DNA of 19,282 nt from Betaproteobacteria bacterium. GTDB taxonomy: Bacteria; Pseudomonadota; Gammaproteobacteria; Burkholderiales; SG8-39. Each line of letters starts with the position of its first letter. Position 1 is the first letter of the stretch. The DNA lies in the NCBI GenBank assembly GCA_019237595.1, contig JAFAGU010000242.1, forward strand, positions 1-19,282, read 5' to 3'. Of this stretch, positions 1-7,070 are shown in pieces. The notes under the pieces were generated by a model, which saw only the letters and a program-made list of their open reading frames with translations, had not been told where the DNA came from and searched no databases. A program made the position numbers and the translations under genes.

Positions 1-3
1 GCG

Positions 4-2661
4 CTAGCGCTTCGTCTCGACCTGTTGCAGCTCCTCGTCCTGCGCCTGGGCGGATGTCCGCTCGCGGCGCGGGCGGCCGAGGCGCGGCGCTTCTTCGGCG
101 GCTTGCATGGGCGCCGGCGCCTTGGCGCGATCGGTCTCGATCATGACGAGCCCCGCATCCTCGAGGAGCTTCTTCGCCTCGATGGGGGCGGGCTGCGGCG
201 CGGGTGCCTCCGGCTCGCGATGCGGCGCTTCCGCGCGGCGCGGCTCTTCCTTTACGAGGAAGGCAGGCGGCTCGGAACGATGCGGCTCATCGCGCGGAGG
301 CTCTGCTTCCATGCGCGGCGCCTGCGCTTCGACGTGCGAGGGCGCGTTGACCGGTTCGGCGTGGGTTTCCATTTCACGCTGGGATTCCAGCTCGTGGATC
401 CGGCGCTGCGCTTCGACGACCGCCGGGTCGGCGTGCTGCGGCTCCATTCCGTCGCGGCGCTCGCGATGCCGGTCGCGGCCGCGGTTGCGCCTGCCTCGCC
501 GGTGCTCCTCGCCTTCGCGAGGCGGTTGTCCCTGCTGTCCGGGCTGCTGTGCCTGCGGCGGGCGCGGCTGCTGAGCCTGCTGCGGCGCGCGCTCCTGGCG
601 CGGAGGCCGCTGCTGGCCCTGCTGGTCGGGGCGGCGCTGCTGGCCTTGTCCGTCGCCGCGCGGTTGTCCCGGCTGCTGGCCGTTTCGCCGGCCCTCGAGC
701 CGGCCTTGCTGCTGGCGATCGCCTCCGCGCGGCTCCCCGTCGCGGCGGTGATCCCCTCGGCCGCCCTCGCGCCTGCCGCCGCGCTCGGAGCGATCGCGAC
801 CGCGATCGCGCCCGTGGTCGCGGCGCGGCTCCCGGTGGGAAGGCTGCGCTCCAGACTGCGCCTGCGCGGGCTTCTGCGCCGGCACCGCGGGCGCATCGTT
901 CGCGGGAGCCTTGAAGATGCTGAGAATCCTGGAGAGAAAGCCGCTCGCCGCTTCCGCGGCAACCGGGACCACCGGCGCCGGCTGTGCGCGGGCAGGGCGC
1001 GGCTCGACCGGCGCGGGAGCCGGGCGAGGCGCTTCGGCGACCACCGGGGCGGGCTGGTCGGGAGTGATGCCCTTGACGACCGGCTGCTGGCGCTCGAGCT
1101 TCGCTTCTGCCTCGCCGCCGGGCGCCTTCGGCTCCTCGGGGCGCTCGACGAGCTCGTAGCTCGAGGGCACGTGCTCCATCTCGTTCAGCTCGTCGTGCCG
1201 CAGGCGCTGCACCTTGTAGTGCGGCGTCTCGAGGTGCGGGTTCGGCACGAGCACGATGTTGACCTTGAGGCGCGACTCGAGCTTCTGGATCTCGCTCCGC
1301 TTCTCGTTGAGGAGGAACGAGGAGACGTCGACCGGGACCTGGGCGTGCACGGCGCCGGTGTTCTCCTTCATCGCCTCTTCCTGGAGGATGCGCAGGACGT
1401 GGAGCGCCGTGGACTCGGTGCCGCGGATGAAGCCCGTGCCGCTGCAGCGCGGGCAGCTGATGTGGGCGGTTTCCTCGAGCGAGGGCTGCAGGCGCTGGCG
1501 GGAAAGCTCCATCAGGCCGAAGCGCGAGATCTTGCCGATCTGCACGCGCGCGCGGTCGTAGCGGAGCGCCTCGCGAAGCCGGTTCTCGACCTCGCGCTGG
1601 TTGCGCTGCGACTCCATGTCGATGAAGTCGATCACGATCAGGCCGCCCAGGTCGCGCAGGCGAAGCTGCCGCGCCACTTCCTCGGCGGCTTCGAGGTTGG
1701 TGCGGAACGCGGTCTCCTCGATGTCGCCGCCGCGCGTCGCGCGCGCGGAGTTGACGTCGATGGCGACGAGCGCCTCGGTATGGTCGATGACGATCGCTCC
1801 GCCGGAGGGGAGCCCGACCTGGCGCGAATAGGCGCTCTCGATCTGGTGCTCGATCTGGAAGCGGGAGAAGAGCGGCACATCGTCGCGGTAGAGCTTCACC
1901 TTGCCGACGTTGCCCGGCATCACCGTGGCCATGAAGGCCTTCGCCTGTTCGAAGATCTCCTCGGTGTCGATGAGGATCTCGCCGATGTCGGGCTGGAAAT
2001 AGTCCCGGATGGCGCGGATGACGAGGCTCGACTCCAGGTAGATGAGGAAGGGCTTGCCGGACTGGTCGCGCGAGGCGCTTTCCACGGCTTCCCAGAGCTG
2101 CATCAGGTAGTTCAAGTCCCAGGTCAGCTCCTCGGCGGAGCGGCCGATCGCCGCCGTGCGCGCGATGACGCTCATGCCCTCCGGGAGCTGCAGCTGGTCG
2201 AGCGTGTCGCGCAGCTCGTTGCGGTCCTCGCCCTCGACGCGGCGCGAAACGCCGCCGCCGCGCGGGTTGTTCGGCATGAGGACGAGATAGCGGCCGGCGA
2301 GCGAAATGAAGGTGGTGAGCGCGGCGCCCTTGGTGCCGCGCTCGTCCTTCTCGACCTGGACGATCAGGTCCTGGCCTTCGCGCAGCGCGTCCTGAATGCG
2401 CGCCCGGCCGACGTCCACGCCGTCCTTGAAGTAGCTGCGGGCGACTTCCTTGAAGGGCAGGAAGCCGTGGCGCTCCTCGCCGTAGTCGACGAACGCCGCC
2501 TCGAGGCTCGGCTCGATGCGGGTGATGACGCCCTTATAGATGTTGCTCTTGCGTTGCTCCCTGGATGCAGACTCGATGTCGAGGTCGATGAGCTTCTGGC
2601 CATCGACGATCGCGACTCGCAGCTCTTCCTGCTGCGTCGCGTTGAACAGCATGCGCTTCAC
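4..2661 (-). CDS. rne: Ribonuclease E
   Basis: Endoribonuclease E, which cleaves single-stranded RNA in mRNA decay and rRNA/tRNA processing and scaffolds the degradosome at the inner membrane. The protein is 885 aa and starts at a GTG giving MKRMLFNATQQ, the conserved RNase E N-terminus. The S1 domain lies near residues 37-120. The DNase I-like catalytic core carries Mg-binding D302 (IDVNS) and D345 (IDFID), equivalent to E. coli D303 and D346. The Zn-link CPRC is at 403-406. After about residue 510 the tail is disordered and rich in Pro, Gln and Arg. Within it SGFLSRILSIFK (about 573-584) resembles the amphipathic membrane-anchoring helix, followed by an Arg-rich RNA-binding stretch (about 605-745). 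The end, LQQVETKR, resembles betaproteobacterial RNase E termini. The SD sits in a palindrome (2670-2687). The length of the non-catalytic tail excludes RNase G. The gene is divergent from rluC. Confidence 0.98.
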   Translation of the reverse strand: MKRMLFNATQQEELRVAIVDGQKLIDLDIESASREQRKSNIYKGVITRIEPSLEAAFVDYGEERHGFLPFKEVARSYFKDGVDVGRARIQDALREGQDLIVQVEKDERGTKGAALTTFISLAGRYLVLMPNNPRGGGVSRRVEGEDRNELRDTLDQLQLPEGMSVIARTAAIGRSAEELTWDLNYLMQLWEAVESASRDQSGKPFLIYLESSLVIRAIRDYFQPDIGEILIDTEEIFEQAKAFMATVMPGNVGKVKLYRDDVPLFSRFQIEHQIESAYSRQVGLPSGGAIVIDHTEALVAIDVNSARATRGGDIEETAFRTNLEAAEEVARQLRLRDLGGLIVIDFIDMESQRNQREVENRLREALRYDRARVQIGKISRFGLMELSRQRLQPSLEETAHISCPRCSGTGFIRGTESTALHVLRILQEEAMKENTGAVHAQVPVDVSSFLLNEKRSEIQKLESRLKVNIVLVPNPHLETPHYKVQRLRHDELNEMEHVPSSYELVERPEEPKAPGGEAEAKLERQQPVVKGITPDQPAPVVAEAPRPAPAPVEPRPARAQPAPVVPVAAEAASGFLSRILSIFKAPANDAPAVPAQKPAQAQSGAQPSHREPRRDHGRDRGRDRSERGGRREGGRGDHRRDGEPRGGDRQQQGRLEGRRNGQQPGQPRGDGQGQQRRPDQQGQQRPPRQERAPQQAQQPRPPQAQQPGQQGQPPREGEEHRRGRRNRGRDRHRERRDGMEPQHADPAVVEAQRRIHELESQREMETHAEPVNAPSHVEAQAPRMEAEPPRDEPHRSEPPAFLVKEEPRRAEAPHREPEAPAPQPAPIEAKKLLEDAGLVMIETDRAKAPAPMQAAEEAPRLGRPRRERTSAQAQDEELQQVETKR

Positions 2662-2669
2662 TTGTTGTT

Positions 2670-2687
2670 CTCCTGCGCGCGCAGGAG
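2670..2687 (-). promoter_or_regulatory. rne leader: perfect palindrome containing the Shine-Dalgarno
   Basis: The 18 bases CTCCTGCGCGCGCAGGAG form a perfect palindrome. In the rne transcript (minus strand) they can fold into a 7-bp stem (CUCCUGC/GCAGGAG) with a GCGC loop. The 3' arm contains AGGAG (complement of 2670-2674), which lies 8 bases before the GTG start and is the only good SD for rne. Folding would therefore hide the ribosome-binding site. The palindrome and spacing are seen directly. The regulatory role is inferred from the known autoregulation of RNase E through its own 5' leader in E. coli. Confidence 0.65.
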
Positions 2688-2911
2688 ACTGGCTGTCTGG
2701 CTAGGAGGGTTCTTCCCGTATGGGGCTCGAAAAGGAAAAGAAAACCGGCTGCGCGCGCTTCTAGTAGGATCGCTACTTCCGGTGAGCGAAATTAACCAGT
2801 GCTTCAGGTCCGGCTGTGGCCGAACAGGAGGCGGGTTGCAGACCAGGACGCTTACCGCGCCCGGCTGATCTGTGCCTCGCAACTCGAAGCGACCCCGAGA
2901 TCATACGGAAA

Positions 2912-3841
2912 ATGAAAGACTTAAGCAAGCCGGGGGTGGCTTGGCTCGAGGTCGGCGAAGAGTCCGCCGAGCAGCGCATCGACAACTTCCTGCTTCGCCG
3001 CCTGAAGGGCGTCCCGAAGAGCCACGTCTATCGAGTCCTCCGGAGCGGCGAAGTCCGCGTCAATAGCGGGCGGGTCAAGCCGGAATATCGGCTCCGCGTC
3101 GGTGATCGCGTGCGGGTTCCTCCGGTCCGCGTCGCGGCCCCGCAGGCCGCGAAACCGCGTCCGCTCGATCTGCCCGTCGTCCATGAGGATGCCGCGCTTC
3201 TCGTCATCGACAAGCCCTCTGGCGTCGCGGTGCACGGAGGAAGCGGGGTGAGCTACGGTGTCATCGAGTCGCTCCGCGCGGAGCGTCCGGAGGCGAAGTT
3301 CCTCGAGCTCGCGCACCGGCTCGACCGCGACACGTCCGGCCTTCTCATCGTCTGCAAGAAGCGCAGCGCTCTCGTGGAGCTCCACCGCATGCTGCGCGAA
3401 GGCGAGGTGGACAAGCGCTACCTCGCGATCGTGAAGGGGCGCTGGGAGCGAGGCAGCACGGAGCTGCGCGAATCGCTGCACAAGTACGTCACGGCGCAGG
3501 GGGAACGGCGCGTCGCCGTGCAAGACAGCGGCCAGGCGGCAGTCACTAAAGTGAAATGCCTCAAGGTGACGGAAGAGTTTTCGCTCCTCGAGCTGCGCCT
3601 CCTGACCGGTCGTACGCACCAGATCCGCGTCCATCTCGCGCACGCGGGCCATCCGGTGGTCGGCGACGACAAATACGGCGACTTCGAGCTGAACAAACGC
3701 CTCGCGAAGGAGGGCGCGAAGCGGCTCTTCCTGCACGCGGCCACCCTTTCGTTCGTCCACCCCGGGACCCGGGCGACCCTGAAGCTCGCCGCGCCCAAGC
3801 CGCGTGACATGACGGATTTCGAGAAGGAGCGGCTGGGGTGA
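2912..3841 (+). CDS. rluC: 23S rRNA pseudouridine synthase, RluC/RluD family
   Basis: RluA-family pseudouridine synthase, 309 aa. It is predicted to isomerise uridines in 23S rRNA (positions 955, 2504 and 2580 for E. coli RluC). An N-terminal S4 RNA-binding domain covers about residues 20-75 (QRIDNFLLRRLKGVPKSHVY). The catalytic domain contains HRLDRDTSG at 135-143 with the nucleophilic Asp at D138, followed later by the conserved LLTGRTHQIRVHL block. The ATG at 2912 is chosen because it puts the S4 domain about 20 residues from the N-terminus, as in homologues, and has a weak GGAA upstream. An in-frame ATG at 2816 would add 32 non-conserved residues. Placement divergent from rne, as in E. 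coli, supports RluC over RluD or RluA. The stop overlaps the next gene by 4 bases (GTGA). Confidence 0.95.
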   Translation: MKDLSKPGVAWLEVGEESAEQRIDNFLLRRLKGVPKSHVYRVLRSGEVRVNSGRVKPEYRLRVGDRVRVPPVRVAAPQAAKPRPLDLPVVHEDAALLVIDKPSGVAVHGGSGVSYGVIESLRAERPEAKFLELAHRLDRDTSGLLIVCKKRSALVELHRMLREGEVDKRYLAIVKGRWERGSTELRESLHKYVTAQGERRVAVQDSGQAAVTKVKCLKVTEEFSLLELRLLTGRTHQIRVHLAHAGHPVVGDDKYGDFELNKRLAKEGAKRLFLHAATLSFVHPGTRATLKLAAPKPRDMTDFEKERLG

Positions 3842-4485
3842 CATACCGCCTCGTCGTCTTCGACTGGGACGGCACGCTCATCGACTCGGCCGCCACGATC
3901 GTCGAATGCATCCAGGCCGCGGCGCGCGACCTGGGGATCGGCGTCCCGCCGGACGAGCGCGCTCGGCACGTGATCGGCCTGGGATTGCACGACTCGCTGC
4001 GCCACGCGGTCCCGGACCTTCTCCCGGAGCGCTATCTCGAGTTCGCCGAGCGCTACCGCCAGCACTTCCGCGCGCGACAGGACCGGATGCCGCTTTTCGC
4101 CGGCGTCGCGGAACTACTCGGCGAGCTTTGCGGCGAAAAGACCCTCGCGATCGCCACCGGCAAGAGCCGAAGGGGGCTCGACTACGCGCTCGACTCGGGC
4201 AACCTGCGGCATTTCTTCGCCGCCTCGCGCTGCGCCGACGAGACGCATCCCAAGCCGCATCCCGCGATGCTGCTCGAGCTCATGGAAGAGCTCGGGAGGA
4301 AGCCGGACGAAACCGTCATGGTGGGCGACACCTCGCACGACATGGAGATGGCGCGCGCCGCGGGCGTGGACGCGCTCGCGGTGAGCTACGGCGCCCATCC
4401 GCACGCGAGCCTTGTCGCGTGCCGCCCGAAGGGCTGCGTCTCCACGGTCGAGGAGCTTCGCGCGTGGCTGACCACGAACGGCTGA
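3838..4485 (+). CDS. HAD-IA hydrolase, phosphoglycolate phosphatase-like
   Basis: Haloacid dehalogenase-superfamily phosphatase, 215 aa. Motif I is VFDWDGT with nucleophile D9 and acid/base D11. Motif II is ATGKS with T107. Motif III is K139 in HPKPHPAML. Motif IV is VGDTSHDMEMA with D164 and D168. A helical cap lies between motifs I and II (subclass IA). The overall pattern matches Gph/PGP-type enzymes that dephosphorylate 2-phosphoglycolate and similar small phosphates, but the true substrate cannot be read from sequence. The GTG start overlaps the rluC stop (GTGA), so translation is probably coupled. The 3' end overlaps the Rieske gene by 22 bases. It belongs to the rluC–sppA transcription unit, a pairing common in betaproteobacteria, so it may be a general metabolite-repair phosphatase. 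Confidence 0.9.
   Translation: MTYRLVVFDWDGTLIDSAATIVECIQAAARDLGIGVPPDERARHVIGLGLHDSLRHAVPDLLPERYLEFAERYRQHFRARQDRMPLFAGVAELLGELCGEKTLAIATGKSRRGLDYALDSGNLRHFFAASRCADETHPKPHPAMLLELMEELGRKPDETVMVGDTSHDMEMARAAGVDALAVSYGAHPHASLVACRPKGCVSTVEELRAWLTTNG
4450..4455 (+). promoter_or_regulatory. Shine-Dalgarno fixing the GTG start of the Rieske gene
   Basis: GAGGAG lies inside the 3' end of the HAD phosphatase gene, 8 bases before GTG 4464. It is the best SD in the neighbourhood and selects the start of the downstream Rieske protein. The preceding open frame in that phase continues far upstream and has no conserved sequence. Confidence 0.7.
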
Positions 4486-4820
4486 TCTGCCCCTCGGGCG
4501 CACTGGTCGAGTCCGGCAAGGGTGTGCGCTTCGAGGTCGAGTATTTCGGCGAGGCCGGTCCTGCTTTCGTCATCCGCAAGAATGGCAAGGCCTACGGCTA
4601 CCTCAATCGCTGCGCGCACGTCGCGATGGAACTCGACTGGCAGGAAGGCGTATTTTTCGATTCCGACGGACGCGATTTGCTATGCTCGACGCACGGCGCC
4701 GCCTACGATCCTGCGAGCGGCCGATGCCTCGGCGGGCCGTGCAACGGCTCGCCGCTCGTCCGGCTGCGGATCCAGGAGCGCGACGGGATGATTTACTTCA
4801 CGGGGTTCGAGGATGACTGA
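4464..4820 (+). CDS. Small Rieske [2Fe-2S] protein
   Basis: Stand-alone Rieske domain protein of 118 aa, probably a cytosolic electron-transfer ferredoxin; no signal peptide or membrane segment is visible. Cluster ligands are C50 and H52 (NRCAHVAMEL) and C74 and H77 (LLCSTHGAAY), with 21 residues between the two ligand pairs. DPASGRCLGGPCNG follows, as in the Rieske fold, where the GGPC region forms the Pro loop. The GTG at 4464 is chosen for the GAGGAG SD 8 bases upstream. It overlaps the phosphatase gene by 22 bases and sppA by 8 bases, so it is co-translated with both. Members of this family occur next to sppA in other betaproteobacteria. No partner reductase or oxygenase is encoded nearby, so the redox partner and role are unknown. 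Confidence 0.88.
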   Translation: MADHERLICPSGALVESGKGVRFEVEYFGEAGPAFVIRKNGKAYGYLNRCAHVAMELDWQEGVFFDSDGRDLLCSTHGAAYDPASGRCLGGPCNGSPLVRLRIQERDGMIYFTGFEDD

Positions 4821-5766
4821 GAACGACGCAGGCTGGGAGCGCGAAGTCATTACCAGGCTCGCCACGGCCGCGCTCAAGGAGCAGCGGCGCGCGCGGCTGT
4901 GGGGCATCTTCTTCAAGCTGCTGACTTTTGCCTACATCACCGTGGTGATCGCGCTCGCGTTCGACTGGAAGGGCGCCGACGGCAGCATGGTCGGCGGCAA
5001 GAAGCATACGGCGATGGTGGACCTGAACGGCACGATCGCGGCCGGCGGCGACGCGAGCGCCGAAAAGATCACCAGCGCGCTGCAGGCCGCCTTCAAGGAC
5101 AAGAACACGCAGGGCGTCATCCTGCGGATCAACAGCCCCGGCGGGAGCCCGGTGCAGGCGCAAACCATCTACGACGAGATGAAGCGCCTGCGCAAGAAGT
5201 ACCCGGATATCCCGCTCTACGCGGTGGTGGAGGACCTCTGCGCCTCGGGCGGCTACTTCGTGGCGGTCGGCGCCGACCGCATCTACGTGAGCAAGTCGAG
5301 CATCGTGGGCTCGATCGGCGTGCTGATGAATGGCTTCGGGTTCACGGGCCTCATGGAAAAGCTCGGCGTCGAGCGCCGGCTGATCACCGCGGGGGAGAAC
5401 AAGGGGATGCTCGATCCGTTCTCGCCGATGCGCGACAAGGACCGGGAATACGCGCAAAAGCTCGCCGAGGAAATCCACCAGCAGTTCATCGCGGTGGTGC
5501 GCGAAGGGCGCGGGCAGCGGCTCAAGGAAAGCGCCGACACCTTCAGCGGGCTCATCTGGAGCGGCGAGAAGAGCATCCAGCTCGGGCTCGCGGACGGCCT
5601 GGGCACGCTCGACAGCGTGGCGCGCGACATCATCAAGGCCGAGGACATCGTCGACTACACCGAGAAGGAGAACATCGCCGAGAAGTTCGCCAAGCGCTTC
5701 GGCGCGAGCGTCGGCACGGCGATGGCGCAGTTCGTGCTGAAGGCTTCGGGCGGGCTCGTCCGCTAG
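4813..5766 (+). CDS. sppA: S49 family signal peptide peptidase (short SppA type)
   Basis: Membrane-anchored serine protease of 317 aa that degrades signal peptides and other membrane-associated peptides. After a basic cytoplasmic N-terminus, one membrane helix spans about residues 30-50 (LWGIFFKLLTFAYITVVIAL). The S49 domain follows with INSPGGSP (106-113), nucleophile S145 in DLCASGGY, and general base K197 in AGENKG. The 52-residue Ser-Lys spacing equals that of Bacillus SppA (S147/K199). The length fits the single-domain SppA/SohB class rather than the doubled E. coli SppA. The ATG lies inside the end of the Rieske gene. The TAG stop is interlocked with the TAG of the opposing methyltransferase gene within CTAG 5763-5766, leaving no room for a terminator after the stop. 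Confidence 0.95.
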   Translation: MTENDAGWEREVITRLATAALKEQRRARLWGIFFKLLTFAYITVVIALAFDWKGADGSMVGGKKHTAMVDLNGTIAAGGDASAEKITSALQAAFKDKNTQGVILRINSPGGSPVQAQTIYDEMKRLRKKYPDIPLYAVVEDLCASGGYFVAVGADRIYVSKSSIVGSIGVLMNGFGFTGLMEKLGVERRLITAGENKGMLDPFSPMRDKDREYAQKLAEEIHQQFIAVVREGRGQRLKESADTFSGLIWSGEKSIQLGLADGLGTLDSVARDIIKAEDIVDYTEKENIAEKFAKRFGASVGTAMAQFVLKASGGLVR

Positions 5767-6437
5767 CCGGCGTAGAGGAGAAAGACCGAAGGCCGCTTGC
5801 CGATCGTCGGCCGGATTTTCCGCCAGTCGGCGATCGTCCGGCTCGCGACCGATTCGGTCGGGAGCGTCAAGTCCGTCGCGACGCACAGCTTCGTGGACGC
5901 CTTCGCCGCCTCGAGGAGCGAGGCGACCAGCGCGTCGTTCCGATAGGGCGTTTCGATGAAGATCTCGGTTTCCCGCTCGAGCCTCGAACGACGCTCCAGG
6001 TCGCGGATCCTCCTCTCCCGCTTGGGCTTTTCGCGCGGAAGGTAGCCGCAGAACGCGAAGCGCTGGCCCTCGAGCCCCGAAGCCATCAGCGCCAGGAAGA
6101 GGGAAGAAGGCCCGACGAGCGGGACGACCTTGAACCCCTCGCGGTGCGCCGCCTCGACGAGCGAGGCGCCGGGGTCGGCAATCGCGGGGCAGCCTGCCTC
6201 GGAAAGCAGGCCAACGCTCCGGCCGGAGCGCAAGGCGGCAAGCCCATCGGTCGATTTGCCGATCTCGACGATGTTCAGCTCGCGGACCGGCATTCCCAGC
6301 TCCGAAAGGAAGGCGCGTGCGGTCTTCGCGTTCTCCACGACGAAATCGCGCAGGCTCACGACAATCGCTATAGCGGCGGGCGCAAGCGCATCCTGGGCGC
6401 GTCCGCCGAGCGGCGTCGGGATGGCGTAAAGGATCAA
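5763..6437 (-). CDS. RsmI-like SAM-dependent methyltransferase paralogue
   Basis: Tetrapyrrole-methylase-fold (class III) SAM-dependent methyltransferase of 224 aa, related to RsmI, which 2'-O-methylates C1402 of 16S rRNA. The start LYAIPTPLG, the SEAGCPAIADPG loop (79-90) and VPLVGPSS (105-112) align with RsmI motifs. It is shorter than RsmI (about 280 aa). It lacks the canonical GNLxDIT and EDTR motifs, having GGRAQDA and ENAKTAR instead, so the substrate is probably different and is unassigned. The start chosen is TTG at 6437, which overlaps the TGA of maf in TTGA and immediately precedes the conserved IPTP segment; this indicates translational coupling to maf. An upstream extension to 6647 would run inside maf and shows no homology. 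The gene is convergent with sppA. Confidence 0.85.
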   Translation of the reverse strand: MILYAIPTPLGGRAQDALAPAAIAIVVSLRDFVVENAKTARAFLSELGMPVRELNIVEIGKSTDGLAALRSGRSVGLLSEAGCPAIADPGASLVEAAHREGFKVVPLVGPSSLFLALMASGLEGQRFAFCGYLPREKPKRERRIRDLERRSRLERETEIFIETPYRNDALVASLLEAAKASTKLCVATDLTLPTESVASRTIADWRKIRPTIGKRPSVFLLYAG

Positions 6438-7021
6438 ACGACGGGCAGTCCGGCCTTCGCCAGCATTTCTGCGAGGGCGATGAGCGGCAGGCCGATGAGC
6501 GAGGTGGGATCCTCGGTCTCGATTCGCTCGATGAGCGCGATGCCGAGGCCTTCGACTTTCGCGCTGCCCGCGCAATCGTAGGGTTTCTCGCGGCGCAGGT
6601 ACGCTTCGATCGTGCGCTCCTCGAGCGGCCGGAAGGTGACCCGGCACGCGACCACGCGCGACTGGACCTCGTCCGTCTTTGAATCGAGCAGCGCCACGGC
6701 GGTGTCGAATCGGGCGGTCTTGCCGCTCAGGGCGCGCAACTGGGCCAGCGCTTTTTCATGGGTACCGGGTTTATCGAACCGCTCCGCGCCGCTGGAGGCG
6801 ACCTGGTCCGAACCTATGAGGAGGGCATCGGTAAACGCTTCCCGGAGCGAGCGCGCTTTGCCGACGGCCAGGCGCAATGCAGTGGCTTCGGGAGTCTCGT
6901 CGCGAAGCGCAGCTTCATCCATGCGAGGCGCGGCGGTTTCGAATGGGATTCCGAGGCGCTCGAGAAGGGCCCGACGATAAGGCGAGGTGGAGGCGAGCAC
7001 GAGCCGCCGGTGCGGAGCCAT
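6434..7021 (-). CDS. yceF: Maf-family nucleotide pyrophosphatase (YceF type)
   Basis: Maf/Ham1-fold house-cleaning nucleoside triphosphate pyrophosphatase, 195 aa. It carries the N-terminal LASTSPYRRALL motif (S11), GSDQV with catalytic D72, and the C-terminal block CAGSAKVEGLGIALIERIE then DPTSLIGLPL. The CAGS...EG pattern matches E. coli YceF, described as acting on m7GTP, rather than YhdE, which prefers dTTP/UTP. The start is the ATG at 7021. The longer frame upstream is non-homologous and crosses the divergent gene yceD. No Shine-Dalgarno is visible before the ATG. The neighbours yceD, rpmF and plsX are the same as in E. coli, but here the gene is divergent from yceD. The RsmI-like gene follows with a 4-base overlap. 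Confidence 0.94.
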   Translation of the reverse strand: MAPHRRLVLASTSPYRRALLERLGIPFETAAPRMDEAALRDETPEATALRLAVGKARSLREAFTDALLIGSDQVASSGAERFDKPGTHEKALAQLRALSGKTARFDTAVALLDSKTDEVQSRVVACRVTFRPLEERTIEAYLRREKPYDCAGSAKVEGLGIALIERIETEDPTSLIGLPLIALAEMLAKAGLPVV

Positions 7022-7030
7022 GACTTTGTT

Positions 7031-7060
7031 TTGACGGGACTTTTCCCGCGATGATATCAT
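7031..7060. promoter_or_regulatory. Divergent promoter region between maf and yceD
   Basis: On the plus strand, -35 TTGACG (7031-7036) is followed by an 18-base spacer and -10 TATCAT (7055-7060), each one mismatch from consensus, with an extended TGA just before the -10. The -10 lies in the perfect palindrome ATGATATCAT (7051-7060), so the same extended -10 reads on the minus strand toward maf. No convincing minus-strand -35 is seen. The predicted plus-strand start (about 7067) lies only a few bases before the yceD ATG. The spacer holds an inverted repeat, CGGGA-CTTT-TCCCG (7035-7048). Motifs are seen; promoter function is inferred. Confidence 0.6.
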
Positions 7061-7070
7061 CCGCATCTTT

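Noticed and set aside
25..2868. Uninterrupted 947-codon frame antisense to rne
   Set aside because: Translation is Leu/Arg/Ala-biased with no recognisable domain and mirrors the RNase E codons; in GC-rich DNA a long antisense frame is expected opposite a long gene with strong codon bias.
2816..2911. N-terminal extension of rluC from the ATG at 2816
   Set aside because: The 32 extra residues are not part of RluC and the S4 domain is positioned correctly from the ATG at 2912.
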